Below, piece after piece: positions 47,187-58,071 of a stretch of DNA of 64,000 bases (position 1 is the first letter of the stretch; each line of letters opens with the position of its first letter). The position numbers were made by a program, and so were the translations under genes. Origin of the DNA: Sphingomonadaceae bacterium (GTDB lineage Bacteria > Pseudomonadota > Alphaproteobacteria > Sphingomonadales > Sphingomonadaceae). Where the stretch lies: positions 1-64,000 of the forward strand of contig JANYGB010000021.1 of NCBI GenBank assembly GCA_025359445.1, written 5' to 3'. Below the pieces are notes generated by a model. The model made no database searches. It was given only the letters and a program-made list of their open reading frames with translations, and was not told the DNA's origin.

Positions 47187-47663
47187 CTACCAACTGACCG
47201 TGTCTCCCGCCACAATACCCAACGCTGCCGCACGGCCGCCCGGAAGTTCGAGCACTGCCCCGACCGGACCGAGCGACTTGATCTGGCTCTCATCATAAGG
47301 CTTGGCATTGGCAGCAATATTGGCAATCCGGCCACCGGGCGCGATAAACAGCAGATCGAGCGGGATGACGGTGTTGCGCATCCAGAAGCTGGCGGGGCGC
47401 GGGGGTTCCATGGGAAACAACATCCCCTCATCTGGACCAAGCTTCGTGCGAAACATCAGCCCTTTGCCTTGCTCAAAGGCGCTCTTGGCGAGTTCGACCT
47501 TGAAGCGGTGCTGCTGCCCGGCGTGCGTGATGGTCAGCGGGATCACTGCGAGCCCCGATTCGCCGTGGACGACTTGCGCCGCGCCGGGTCCTCCCGCCTG
47601 CCCCTTGCAACCGGGCAGGCTGGCAAGAAGCGCCAACGCGAAGTACATTGCGTTGCGGTTCAT
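47187..47663 (-). CDS. DUF192 envelope lipoprotein
   Basis: A 158-residue lipoprotein with lipobox LPGC (Cys19). The DUF192 domain (about 40-158) shows VELAKSAFEQGKGLMFRTKL, MLFPMEPPRPASFWMRNTVIPLDLLFIA and GAVLELPGGRAAALGIVAGD, typical of this periplasmic family. No enzyme activity is known. Its ATG overlaps the recX stop by 4 bp. Confidence 0.88.
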   Translation of the reverse strand: MNRNAMYFALALLASLPGCKGQAGGPGAAQVVHGESGLAVIPLTITHAGQQHRFKVELAKSAFEQGKGLMFRTKLGPDEGMLFPMEPPRPASFWMRNTVIPLDLLFIAPGGRIANIAANAKPYDESQIKSLGPVGAVLELPGGRAAALGIVAGDTVSW

Positions 47664-48232
47664 TCATCGTCTCCTTCATCTGAGCCGGCCCAGTCCCGCG
47701 CCGCCTGCTCGTCGGGAGCATTGACCAGCGATCGCGCGGTCTCGAACGAGTGACCGGCGCGCAGCATCGCCGCGATCTGCTTGTCGCGCGCGGGGCGGTC
47801 AAGTTCGGCGCTGCCAAACGGCCCGAACCGGCGTTTGCGTGCCAAGGCCAGCGCGGCGCGGCGTTCTGCCACTTCGCCTGCGCGCACCTCGGCGCGAATC
47901 TCTTCGGCAATCCCCGCCGCGCTTAGCGCCTGGCCGATCCGCCGGTTGCCAAAGCCCCGGCGCAGCAAGGCCCCGCTTTTGGCGCGGGCGTACGCTTCAT
48001 CATCGATGTAACCGGCTGCGACAAACTTTTGCGTGAGCATTGCCAGGTCGGGGCCATCCTCCCCTTCCCACCCGCGTTCACGCACCTTGCGTCGTAGGTA
48101 ATCCTCCAATTTGGCCGCGCTGGTGGCAAACCGCGCGACATAATGCAGCGCCAAATCGTCAAGCCGCCGCGCGTCGAGCGGCTTGGGGGCGCGCTTTTCC
48201 TTGCGCTCATAGGTGCGAGGTTTGGTTACCAT
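47660..48232 (-). CDS. recX: Regulatory protein RecX
   Basis: RecX limits RecA filament growth during recombination repair. This 190-residue protein is made of three-helix repeats: LHYVARFATSAAKLEDYLRRKV, LTQKFVAAGYIDDEAYARAK and the C-terminal ARKRRFGPFG with Arg-rich stretches. The ATG at 48232 starts the conserved part; an upstream frame to 48478 is not homologous. recA is not in this window. Divergent from the fatty acyl-AMP ligase. Confidence 0.86.
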   Translation of the reverse strand: MVTKPRTYERKEKRAPKPLDARRLDDLALHYVARFATSAAKLEDYLRRKVRERGWEGEDGPDLAMLTQKFVAAGYIDDEAYARAKSGALLRRGFGNRRIGQALSAAGIAEEIRAEVRAGEVAERRAALALARKRRFGPFGSAELDRPARDKQIAAMLRAGHSFETARSLVNAPDEQAARDWAGSDEGDDE

Positions 48233-48365
48233 GGCCTTATTCGTGCCATAGTCCCGGGCAAATGGAATAGCCCAGTGCAGATTCCATCCGGGGTCTGTGA
48301 ACGCTTCGGGATGCTTAGGTTCAACCGATCTGGACCTGAGCATTGTAAAGAAACGGGTTTTGACA

Positions 48366-50156
48366 ATGTCCGACGCCGCCACGTTAGTGATCGACGCCGC
48401 TCCCTCAGGCACCAATGCGGCGCTGGTTGCCACGCCTAACCATGACGATTTGCCGCGCCGGCTGTCTGACTTTGCCACATTCGGCGAAGCGCTCGACTAT
48501 GCCGCAACGGGCAAGCGTGGGCTCAATTTCCACGATCCGCGCGGCAATCTGGTGCGCCCCTATCCGTTCAGCGAGCTGCGTGAAGAAGCGCTGGTCGCCG
48601 CGCGCCGCCTGATCGCGCACGGCGTTAAAAAGGACGACCGGATCGCGCTGGTCGCCGAAACCGGCCCCGAATTCGCCGCGCTGTTCTGCGGCTGCATCTA
48701 TGCCGGGGCTTGGCCGGTCCCGCTGCCGCTGCCGACCAGCTTTGGCGGCAAGGACAGCTATATCGACCAGCTGACGGTGCAGCTCCAGTCGAGCGACCCC
48801 AAGGTGCTGTTCTACCCCGCTGAAATCGCCGAAATGGCCGGAGCCGCTGCTGCCCGGCAGGGCTGTGAGGGGATTGATTGGGAGACATTCGCGCAGGACG
48901 ACGCACCTGAAGTGGCGCTGGCCGCCGCGCAGACCGGCGACATCTGCTATTTGCAATATTCGAGCGGCTCGACCCGCTTTCCGCATGGGGTTGCGGTTAC
49001 GCACGCCTCGCTGCTTAACAATCTGGCGGGCCACGGCGAAGGCATGGAAGTGGGCGGCGAGGACCGCTGCGTTTCGTGGCTGCCGTGGTATCACGACATG
49101 GGACTGGTCGGCTGCTTCCTCTCGCCGATCGCCAACCAGGTCTCCGCCGATTACCTCAAGACCGAAGATTTCGCGCGGCGTCCGCTTGCCTGGCTCGACA
49201 TGATCAGCCGCAATCCGGGCACCACGCTGAGCTATTCGCCGACCTTCGGCTATGACATTTGCGCGCGCCGCATTTCCAGCCAGAGCAATGTTGCCGACCG
49301 CTTCGACTTGTCGCGCTGGCGAGTGGCGGGCAACGGCGCTGACATGATCCGCCCCGACGTGATGCAGGGCTTCGTCAACGCCTTTGCCGGAGCCGGGTTC
49401 AAGGCGAGCGCTTTCCTGCCGAGCTACGGCCTGGCCGAAGCCACGCTGGCGGTAACGATCATGCCGCCGGGCGAAGGCATTCGAGTCGAACTGGTCGAGG
49501 AAGAGCGCTTGTCGGGCACCCCGCGCGATTTATCCCGCCCGGCGCGTTATCGCGCGATCGTCAACTGCGGCAAAGCGGTCAAGGACATGGCCCTCGAAGT
49601 GCGCGGCGAAAAGGGCGCGGCGATGCCCGATCACCACATCGGCAAGGTCTGGTGCAAAGGCCCCAGCGTGATGCATTCGTACTTCCGCGACCCGGCATCG
49701 ACCGCCGAATGCCTTGTCCCAAGTGAAGACGGGGGAGTCTGGCTCGATACCGGTGATATGGGCTATCTGGTCGATGGCTACCTGTTTATCGTCGGCCGGG
49801 CCAAGGACATGATCATCATCAATGGCAAGAACCACTGGCCGCAGGATATCGAATGGGCGGTCGAGCAGCTGCCCGGCTTCCACCAGGGCGACATCGCGGC
49901 GTTCTCGGTCGAGACCGAATCCGGCGAAGAAGTCCCTGCGGTGCTGGTCCACTGCCGCGTCTCCGATCCCGAGGAACGGATCAAGCTGCACAACGAGATC
50001 CGCGACAAGGTCCGCTCGATCACGGGCATGAACTGCGTGATCGAACTGGTCCCGCCGCGCACGCTGCCGCGCACCAGCTCGGGCAAACTCAGCCGCGCCA
50101 AGGCCAAGAAGCTGTACCTCTCGGGCGAGATCGAGCCGTTCAAGCTGGCGGCTTGA
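48366..50156 (+). CDS. Fatty acyl-AMP ligase (FadD32/FAAL-like)
   Basis: This 596-residue adenylating enzyme activates a fatty acid as acyl-AMP, usually for loading on an acyl carrier protein. LQYSSGSTRFPHGVAVTH is the AMP-binding P-loop, WLPWYHDMGLVG and GYLVDGYLFIVGRAKDM are further core motifs, and Lys in SSGKLSRAKAKKL lies near the end. The sequence matches FAAL-type enzymes rather than acyl-CoA synthetases. No acyl carrier protein or polyketide synthase is adjacent, so the acceptor is not clear. The ATG at 48366 is chosen where homology starts. Confidence 0.88.
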   Translation: MSDAATLVIDAAPSGTNAALVATPNHDDLPRRLSDFATFGEALDYAATGKRGLNFHDPRGNLVRPYPFSELREEALVAARRLIAHGVKKDDRIALVAETGPEFAALFCGCIYAGAWPVPLPLPTSFGGKDSYIDQLTVQLQSSDPKVLFYPAEIAEMAGAAAARQGCEGIDWETFAQDDAPEVALAAAQTGDICYLQYSSGSTRFPHGVAVTHASLLNNLAGHGEGMEVGGEDRCVSWLPWYHDMGLVGCFLSPIANQVSADYLKTEDFARRPLAWLDMISRNPGTTLSYSPTFGYDICARRISSQSNVADRFDLSRWRVAGNGADMIRPDVMQGFVNAFAGAGFKASAFLPSYGLAEATLAVTIMPPGEGIRVELVEEERLSGTPRDLSRPARYRAIVNCGKAVKDMALEVRGEKGAAMPDHHIGKVWCKGPSVMHSYFRDPASTAECLVPSEDGGVWLDTGDMGYLVDGYLFIVGRAKDMIIINGKNHWPQDIEWAVEQLPGFHQGDIAAFSVETESGEEVPAVLVHCRVSDPEERIKLHNEIRDKVRSITGMNCVIELVPPRTLPRTSSGKLSRAKAKKLYLSGEIEPFKLAA

Positions 50157-50162
50157 ACAACT

Positions 50163-50190
50163 CGTCATCCCGGCGCAGGCCGGAGTGACG
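50163..50190. repeat. Palindrome between convergent genes
   Basis: CGTCATCCCGGC followed by a short loop and a near-exact reverse complement (GGCCGGAGTGACG). It belongs to the same family style as other intergenic repeats here and sits between two convergent stops, so it may also end transcripts. Confidence 0.6.
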
Positions 50191-50197
50191 GATAGTT

Positions 50198-51511
50198 TTA
50201 GCCAAGCTGCCCCAACATCAGCCCGCCAAGTGCGGCCACGCCCAGCACGCGGAATATGCTCCACCGGGCGCGGAAGATGAGCACTGCGCTAAGCGTTGCC
50301 AGCAACGCGGCGCGCCAGTCGAAGCTCTCCAATCGCGGTAGTTCAATCTGCCATTCGCCCAGCCCGATCTTGTCGCTCGCGCGGAACAGCACGTGGAGCG
50401 CGAACCACAGCGAGAGGTTGGCGATCACGCCCACCACCGCAGCGGTAATCGCGGCGAGCCCGCCCTTGAGCCGCTTGGCGTGCTCAAGCCGCTCCATCCA
50501 TGGGGCGAGCGCGAAGATCCAGATGAAGCACGGCACGAAGGTGACCCAGGTGGTCAGCCCCGCGCCGAGCAGTCCGGCAACCAAGGGCGAGAGCGTTCCG
50601 GGGCTGCGCAGCGCGGCGAGATATCCAACGAATTGCGTGACCATGATCAGCGGCCCCGGCGTGGTCTCCGCCAGCCCCAACCCGTCAGCCATCTCCCCCG
50701 CGCTGAGCCAGCCAAACCCCGTTACCGCTTGCTGCGCCATATAGGCTAGCACCGCATAGGCCCCGCCGAAGGTCACGACCGCGAGCTTGGAGAAGAACAC
50801 CCCGATCTGCCACAGCACGTGGTCCGGCCCAAGCGTCAGCCACACCGCGAACATCGGCGCCGCCCAGAGCAAGCCGCCGATCACCACCGCGCCAAGGCTG
50901 GTGCGCCACGGCCGCGGGCCGAATTCGGGCGGCGGCCCGGCGGGCTTCAATGCCAGCCAGTCAGGCCGCAGCGCTGCGACTATCGCCCCGGCGAGGCCTG
51001 CGCCCAGCACCACCAGCGGAAACGGCAGCGCCAGCACGAACAGCCCGGCAAAGGCCAGCACTGCAATCCACCGCTTGAACGCCGTATTGAGCGCCCGCCC
51101 CGCGACCCGCAGCAGCGCCTGGACCACGATCGCCAGCACCGCCGCCTTGATCCCGAGAAACAGCGCCGCGAACCAATCAAGCTGCGCGGCGAGCCCATAA
51201 AGCACCGACAGCGCCAGTATCACTAGCGCGCCGGGGATCACGAACAGCAGCCCCGCCGCCAGCCCGCCCCGAACGCCATGCAGCTTCCACCCGATCCACA
51301 CCGCCAGCTGCTGCGCCTCAGGCCCAGGCAACAGGTGGCACAGGTTGAGCGCGTGGAGATACTGGTCCTCGCTGACCCATTGGCGCTGTTCAACAATCTC
51401 GCGGTGCATCAGCGCGATCTGCCCGACCGGCCCGCCAAAACTGAGGCAACCGATCCGCGCGGAAACGCGGACTAGCTCTGCAAAAGTGGGGGTTGGGGAA
51501 GCCGCAGCCAT
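50198..51511 (-). CDS. chrA: Chromate transporter ChrA
   Basis: This 437-residue inner-membrane protein has two CHR domains. The N-terminal one includes LSFGGPVGQIALMHREIV and HLLPGPEAQQLAVWIGW; the second includes VTFGGAYAVLAYMAQQAV and ETTPGPLIMVTQFVGY. The repeated halves give about ten to twelve membrane segments. It exports chromate, probably with sulfate-like antiport. No chrB regulator is adjacent. Full length for the long-chain ChrA type. Confidence 0.92.
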   Translation of the reverse strand: MAAASPTPTFAELVRVSARIGCLSFGGPVGQIALMHREIVEQRQWVSEDQYLHALNLCHLLPGPEAQQLAVWIGWKLHGVRGGLAAGLLFVIPGALVILALSVLYGLAAQLDWFAALFLGIKAAVLAIVVQALLRVAGRALNTAFKRWIAVLAFAGLFVLALPFPLVVLGAGLAGAIVAALRPDWLALKPAGPPPEFGPRPWRTSLGAVVIGGLLWAAPMFAVWLTLGPDHVLWQIGVFFSKLAVVTFGGAYAVLAYMAQQAVTGFGWLSAGEMADGLGLAETTPGPLIMVTQFVGYLAALRSPGTLSPLVAGLLGAGLTTWVTFVPCFIWIFALAPWMERLEHAKRLKGGLAAITAAVVGVIANLSLWFALHVLFRASDKIGLGEWQIELPRLESFDWRAALLATLSAVLIFRARWSIFRVLGVAALGGLMLGQLG

Positions 51512-51664
51512 CGCGCCAAATACCTTTCCATCCGCATCCGCAGACTGTTGAAAGGCAACGCTTGGGCCGAAACCTAACCGGGAGGTTGCTGCGCCCCGGT
51601 GGCAATCGATTATCGCGCTCTGCCAGTTGTGGCAACATTCAACGCGCTACTCCAAAGCCAAAAT
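51512..51664. other. Non-coding stretch upstream of chrA
   Basis: No gene is seen in this part of the chrA-telA gap. It presumably holds the chrA promoter, but I cannot pick a box with confidence. Confidence 0.3.
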
Positions 51665-51671
51665 CGTCATC

Positions 51672-51759
51672 CCGGCGAAGGCCGGAACCCAGCCCATCTG
51701 TCAACGAAACCGCAAAGCGCCGCTAATTCCTTGTTCGGACTGGGTCCCGGCCTTCCGGC
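51672..51759. repeat. Imperfect inverted repeat between chrA and telA
   Basis: An arm at 51672-51692 (CCGGCGAAGGCCGGAACCCA) is matched by the reverse complement at 51739-51759 with a few mismatches and a spacer of about 46 bases. This is the same style of intergenic palindrome as elsewhere in the window. Confidence 0.6.
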
Positions 51760-51923
51760 ACTTTGCCGCAAGTTTATGCTGAGCGAAGTCGATGGGCCGG
51801 GAAGACGGATCAAGGCTGGCTCGCACTACCGCTTGCCGCTCCTGTCTTATCTTGTTAATACAGCTTGCAGAACCGGCGGGGCATCCCACATTGGCCGGAC
51901 AACTGAGGATACGGACCCGATCG

Positions 51924-53132
51924 ATGGCCTCAACGCTGACCGATACCGCTGCTGCCCCCGCAATCACGCTGACCCCGCCCGATCCGGTGCCGGTGATTGC
52001 ACCTGAATCCGCGATTGGTCTGGTTCCGGTGAGCGACGACAACAAGTCGAAGCTTGCGGCCAAGGTCGATGCCTTCGTCAACGACCTGATCTCGTCCGAC
52101 GCCAATTCGCCTGAATTCGGCAAGAAAGTCGATCAGATCACCAATATGGGCCGCAAGGAAATCATGGCCGCCGCTGGGATGTCGAACCGCTTCCTCGATC
52201 GCCCGGTGCGCGCAATGGACAAGGACATGGGCGTCGGCGCGAACCTGGCCGAACTGCGCCGCACGGTCGAAGAGCTTGATCCGGGCAAGAACGGCAAGCT
52301 TTCCACGGGGCGCAAGTTCCTCGGCATCATCCCGTTCGGTAACCGGATGAAGCGCTATTTCAACTCGTACCAATCGGCGCAGGGCCACATCCAGTCGATC
52401 CTCACGCACCTCGGTTCGGGCAAGGACGAGCTGTTGATGGACAACGCCGCGATCGACGTCGAGCGGGCCAAGCTGTGGGAGGCGATGGGCAACCTTGAGC
52501 AGATGATCCACATTTCCCGGACTCTGGACGAAAAGTTGGAAGAAAAGGCCGCCGATCTTGACGTGATGGACCCGGCCAAAGCCAAGGCGGTGCGCGAGAC
52601 CGCGCTGTTCTATGTTCGCCAGCGGACCCAGGATCTGCTCACCCAGATGGCAGTGGCAGTGCAGGGCTACCTCGCGCTCGACCTGGTCAAGAAGAACAAC
52701 GTCGAACTGGTCAAGGGTGTTGACCGCGCCAGCACCACCACCGTGGCGGCGCTGCGCACAGCGGTAACCGTGGCGCAGGCGATGACCAATCAGCGGCTGG
52801 TGCTCGAACAAGTCACCGCGCTCAACGCCACCACTGCCGGGATCATCGATTCGACCAGCACCTTGCTGCGCGACCAGACCGGCAAGATCCACGAGCAGGC
52901 GGCCAGCTCGACCATTCCGGTCGAGGTGCTGCAGCGCGCGTTCCAGAACATCTACGACACGATGGACAACATCGACACTTTCAAGGTCAAGGCGCTGGAA
53001 AGCATGAAGCAGACCGTCACCACGCTGACCGCCGAAGTCGAAAAATCGCGGGGCTACATTGCGCGCGCCGAAGGTTCGAACCAGGCCAAGCTGGCGCACG
53101 ATGCCCCCAGCGTGCTGAGTTTGGAGGCTTAA
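51924..53132 (+). CDS. telA: TelA-like toxic anion resistance protein
   Basis: This 402-residue protein of the TelA/YaaN family was first linked to tellurite resistance. It is mostly helical, with the stretch GRKFLGIIPFGNRMKRYFNSYQSAQGHIQSIL and the conserved QAMTNQRLVLEQVTALNATTAGIID. It works with the XpaC-like protein encoded directly downstream. The ATG at 51924 opens the aligned region; a longer frame from 51792 starts inside non-coding repeat DNA. Proven substrates are lacking. Confidence 0.9.
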   Translation: MASTLTDTAAAPAITLTPPDPVPVIAPESAIGLVPVSDDNKSKLAAKVDAFVNDLISSDANSPEFGKKVDQITNMGRKEIMAAAGMSNRFLDRPVRAMDKDMGVGANLAELRRTVEELDPGKNGKLSTGRKFLGIIPFGNRMKRYFNSYQSAQGHIQSILTHLGSGKDELLMDNAAIDVERAKLWEAMGNLEQMIHISRTLDEKLEEKAADLDVMDPAKAKAVRETALFYVRQRTQDLLTQMAVAVQGYLALDLVKKNNVELVKGVDRASTTTVAALRTAVTVAQAMTNQRLVLEQVTALNATTAGIIDSTSTLLRDQTGKIHEQAASSTIPVEVLQRAFQNIYDTMDNIDTFKVKALESMKQTVTTLTAEVEKSRGYIARAEGSNQAKLAHDAPSVLSLEA

Positions 53133-53876
53133 TTGGCCGACGACGCGCGCAATTCCGATCTGATTTTGCGTCAGGCCAGCCTGTCGCTCGCTGATCAGCG
53201 CGCCGGCGGGCGGCGGCGGGTGATGCCGCAAGGCGCTCGCCAGATTCGGCGCGGGCACTTCGGGCGCAAGCTGCGCAACGTCGCCTTTGCCGTGGTCGGG
53301 ATCTGGTTGGGGCTGTCGATCATCGGCGGGATTATCAGCGGGATCGGTTTTACCGGCCTTGCCATCGGTGCCGCCGCAACCGTCGCTGCGGTGTGGTTCT
53401 TCGGCCAGTATCCCAAGCTCAAGGTGCCGAGCCGGGCCGATCTCAACCCTGCGAGCCCGGACGTCAAGGCGCTGGTCGAGCGCACCGAACTGTGGCTTGA
53501 AAGCCAGCGCCGCGCGCTGCCTGCGCCAGCGGTCAAACTGGTCGATACGATCGGGCTGCAACTGGATTCGCTCGGCGAGCAACTGGTCGGGCTCGATCAG
53601 GCCAGCCCGCAGGCCGCCGAAGTGCGCAAGCTGGTGGGTGAACACTTGCCCGACATGATCGATGGCTACCGCAAGATCCCCGATCACTTGCGCTTTGAAA
53701 CGCGCGCCGGAACCACTCCCGAAAAGCAGTTTCTCGATGGCCTGCAGACGATCAGCACCGAGATCGACAGCGTCACCCGGCAACTGGCCGCAGGCGCGCT
53801 TGATAATCTGGCGATCAAGACCCGTTACCTTGAATACAAATACGGCGATGCCGCCAGCCAAGAGGGGGCCAATTAA
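53133..53876 (+). CDS. XpaC-like membrane protein, TelA partner
   Basis: A 247-residue protein with basic N-terminus and two membrane segments near 51-90 (VAFAVVGIWLGLSIIGGIIS and GFTGLAIGAAATVAAVWFFG). The rest is a helical cytoplasmic region. It matches the XpaC family found next to telA in many genomes. The TTG start directly follows the telA stop with GGAGG five bases before it, which decides the start. The stop meets the next gene's ATG. Confidence 0.78.
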   Translation: MADDARNSDLILRQASLSLADQRAGGRRRVMPQGARQIRRGHFGRKLRNVAFAVVGIWLGLSIIGGIISGIGFTGLAIGAAATVAAVWFFGQYPKLKVPSRADLNPASPDVKALVERTELWLESQRRALPAPAVKLVDTIGLQLDSLGEQLVGLDQASPQAAEVRKLVGEHLPDMIDGYRKIPDHLRFETRAGTTPEKQFLDGLQTISTEIDSVTRQLAAGALDNLAIKTRYLEYKYGDAASQEGAN

Positions 53877-54172
53877 TGCGCGTACCAATCCCGCACAGCC
53901 TGGGCAAAGACGAGGCCCGCGCCCGGCTTCAGGCCCGTAGCGGTGACCTTGCCGGGATGATGCCCGGCGGGATGGCCGATGTGGCGGTGACTTGGCCCGA
54001 TCAGGACCGCATGAATTTGGCAGTCAAGGCGATGGGTAGCAGTGTCAACGCGATGGTCGAAATTGGCGAGACGGCGGTGACGGTGATTGTCGATTTGCCA
54101 ATGGCGCTCAAATTTTTCGAACCGATGATCCGCAGCGCAGTCGAAAAGAACGGGCAAAAGCTGCTCAAATAG
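53876..54172 (+). CDS. Polyhydroxyalkanoate-granule-associated (PHA_gran_rgn) family protein
   Basis: A 98-residue protein. MRVPIPHSLGKDEARARLQ, and the repeated hydrophobic pattern MNLAVKAMGSSVNAMVEIGE, match the small PHA system family linked to storage granules. No phaC or phaP is adjacent here. It overlaps the xpaC-like stop by one base and ends the telA operon. The exact role is unclear. Confidence 0.75.
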   Translation: MRVPIPHSLGKDEARARLQARSGDLAGMMPGGMADVAVTWPDQDRMNLAVKAMGSSVNAMVEIGETAVTVIVDLPMALKFFEPMIRSAVEKNGQKLLK

Positions 54173-54175
54173 CCC

Positions 54176-54616
54176 CTAAAGATCGCGGTCCAGCTCGAGA
54201 TAGCCGCGCGGGATCCGCAATTGCTGCGCTGAAACGCGGGTTTCGCGCATGAACAGCACCAGCGCCCACATCAGCAGTGAAATCGCAACTACGAACGCCA
54301 GAGCCGCTACCAGCTGCAAATCCGCCCCAAGCAGTTGCTGAGCGAATAGCACCACAACGGTGATCCCAATTGAAAGGCCGCTGGTCACCAGCATGGATAC
54401 CGCACGCGTGATCAGGCCGATGCGCTTGTCGATCATGCGAATTTCAGCCACCAACATATCGTGTTCCATGCCCTCGGTCGCCATATGCAACCCTTGCAAA
54501 TGGCGCGAGCGATCCACCACCCGGCCCAGCCGGCTCGACAGCAAGTTGAGGATATTGCCGATCGCCACCAATACAAACACCGGGGCGAGCGCGAGCTGGA
54601 TGGTTTGCGCGATCAT
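54176..54616 (-). CDS. DUF2721 membrane protein
   Basis: A 146-residue membrane protein with an N-terminal segment (IQLALAPVFVLVAIGNILNLL), the conserved SSRLGRVVDRSRHLQ, and two C-terminal segments (VSMLVTSGLSIGITVVVLFA and LQLVAALAFVVAISLLMWAL). This is the DUF2721 family. Its function is not known. The ATG at 54616 fits; a longer frame upstream runs antisense to the lipocalin gene. It converges with the PHA-type gene with three bases between. Confidence 0.82.
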   Translation of the reverse strand: MIAQTIQLALAPVFVLVAIGNILNLLSSRLGRVVDRSRHLQGLHMATEGMEHDMLVAEIRMIDKRIGLITRAVSMLVTSGLSIGITVVVLFAQQLLGADLQLVAALAFVVAISLLMWALVLFMRETRVSAQQLRIPRGYLELDRDL

Positions 54617-54688
54617 GGAGGGGCACGTAAGGGCTGGCGGGTATCTGTGGCAAGCGGAACGTAATCCGCAGCGAAGGATTGGGATAGC

Positions 54689-55243
54689 ATGACCGGACAA
54701 CGCACAAAAATCGCCGCCGCCGTGCTGCTCGCCTCCGCGCTCGCGGTGGGCGGATGCGCCAGCCTGCTGAGCAAGCACGCTGTGGGCAACACGGCAGTCC
54801 CGCAACCGGCCAAGCCGGTCGAATTGTCGCGCTATCTGGGCCATTGGTACGAACTGGCGCGCTATGAGCAGGGCTTCCAGAAGGACTGCGAGGGGGTCAC
54901 CGCCGACTATGCCCTGCGCGAAGACGGCAAGGTGGAAGTGGTCAACACCTGCCGCAAGCCCGATGGCTCGGTCAAGCAGGCCAAGGGCAAGGCCAAAGTG
55001 GTCGACACGGCGACCGGGGCGAAACTCAAAATCAGTTTCTTCGGCCCGTTCTACGGTGATTACTGGGTGCTCGACCATGCTGACGATTATTCGTGGTCGA
55101 TCATCGGCGAAGGCTCGGGCCGGTATTTGTGGATCCTGTCGCGCGAGGAGAACCCGGGCCCGGCCAAGTTCGCAGCATTGGTCGAACGGGCCAAGGCGAT
55201 GGGTTACGATACCTCGATGCTGCGGATCACTCGGCAGCCTTGA
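54689..55243 (+). CDS. blc: Lipocalin-family outer-membrane lipoprotein (Blc-like)
   Basis: A 184-residue bacterial lipocalin with lipobox GGC (Cys23). VELSRYLGHWYELARYEQGFQKDCEGVTADY carries the family GxW motif; later come FFGPFYGDYWVLDHADDY and YLWILSREENP. It binds lipids or lysophospholipids under envelope stress. The stop is two bases from the convergent acs stop. Confidence 0.93.
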   Translation: MTGQRTKIAAAVLLASALAVGGCASLLSKHAVGNTAVPQPAKPVELSRYLGHWYELARYEQGFQKDCEGVTADYALREDGKVEVVNTCRKPDGSVKQAKGKAKVVDTATGAKLKISFFGPFYGDYWVLDHADDYSWSIIGEGSGRYLWILSREENPGPAKFAALVERAKAMGYDTSMLRITRQP

Positions 55244-55244
55244 C

Positions 55245-57173
<1,929 letters not shown>

Positions 57174-57229
57174 GGGGTATTCTCCGGATCAGTATGCTTG
57201 CGGCGGTTATGGACGGTGGGCGCGCCGCG

Positions 57230-57961
57230 TCAATAAAACCACGACTGCTTCCAGCCATAAGCCGAGACGACCGGCTTGCCACTGGCATCGGTAGCCGGCT
57301 TGAACCGGAAGCGAGTCAAGGCGAGCTGGCACGTAATCGCATTGGCCTGCGCGTCCTTGCTCGGCCGGGCGATCCGGCATCCGGTCGGGCGACCGTCAAG
57401 GCCGACGGTGACCGCAATAATCACGTAGTCGCCGATCCGAAGATCGCGGGTCGCAATCGGGTAATCGCGCGCGGAATTGATATCGCCTGCGGTCTTGACC
57501 GCTTTGGTCACCGCGCCGCCGCCTTGCCCACCCCCGCCATTGCCGCTCCCGGTGCCGTTGCCCGGACCGCCGCCACCAGTGCCAGTGCCAGTGCTGCCTG
57601 CACCCGAGGCGTTCGCCGCCCCGGTGCTCGAAGCGCGCGGAGCCGGAAGCTTGGTGATCGGCTGCCTGACCTGCGGCGCAGTAACCTCGCGCGGGACGGC
57701 CTTCTTGCCCTCTTCCCCGCTTCGGCCCGCAGGTTCGGGCGCTTTTGGGGACGGTGGAGGCATCGGCGGAGTGGTGACCGTAACCGAAAAGGTGTTGAGT
57801 ACGGTTTGAGTCACCTTGGCTGCGAAATCGGGAGTGAAGGCCCGGATCAGGCCGGCGATCAGCAGCACTTGCAGCACGATCACCAGCAGCGCGACCCCCG
57901 CTTTGGTCCGGCGCGGCGCAGACAAGTCAAGATCGTCATCGGTGGCGATTGGCTCGGGCAT
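57230..57961 (-). CDS. TonB-family energy-transducing protein
   Basis: A 243-residue TonB-like protein. A membrane anchor lies near 20-42 (AGVALLVIVLQVLLIAGLI), then a Pro-rich region (PPMPPPSPKAPEP) and a Gly/Ser/Thr-rich linker (GTGTGGGGPGNGTGSGNGGG). The C-terminal TonB domain (about 165-243) contains YPIATRDLRIGDYVIIAVTV and LTRFRFKPATDASGKPV. It connects inner-membrane proton force to outer-membrane receptors. No exbBD genes are next to it. Start at 57961 is preferred; an ATG at 58012 is in frame. Confidence 0.83.
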   Translation of the reverse strand: MPEPIATDDDLDLSAPRRTKAGVALLVIVLQVLLIAGLIRAFTPDFAAKVTQTVLNTFSVTVTTPPMPPPSPKAPEPAGRSGEEGKKAVPREVTAPQVRQPITKLPAPRASSTGAANASGAGSTGTGTGGGGPGNGTGSGNGGGGQGGGAVTKAVKTAGDINSARDYPIATRDLRIGDYVIIAVTVGLDGRPTGCRIARPSKDAQANAITCQLALTRFRFKPATDASGKPVVSAYGWKQSWFY

Positions 57962-58071
57962 GGCCCGGTCTATGCCATCCGCCGGGGCGGCCCGCAATTG
58001 CCGCCGATCCATCCACAGCGCGGGCTTGCCCGGCGGTTTGCACGGCGGCCTGCGCGGTCTAGGAAGCCGCG

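Noticed and set aside
51930..53888. Long minus-strand open frame opposite telA and xpaC-like gene
   Set aside because: It is antisense to two well-supported genes and has low-complexity Arg/His/Gln composition.
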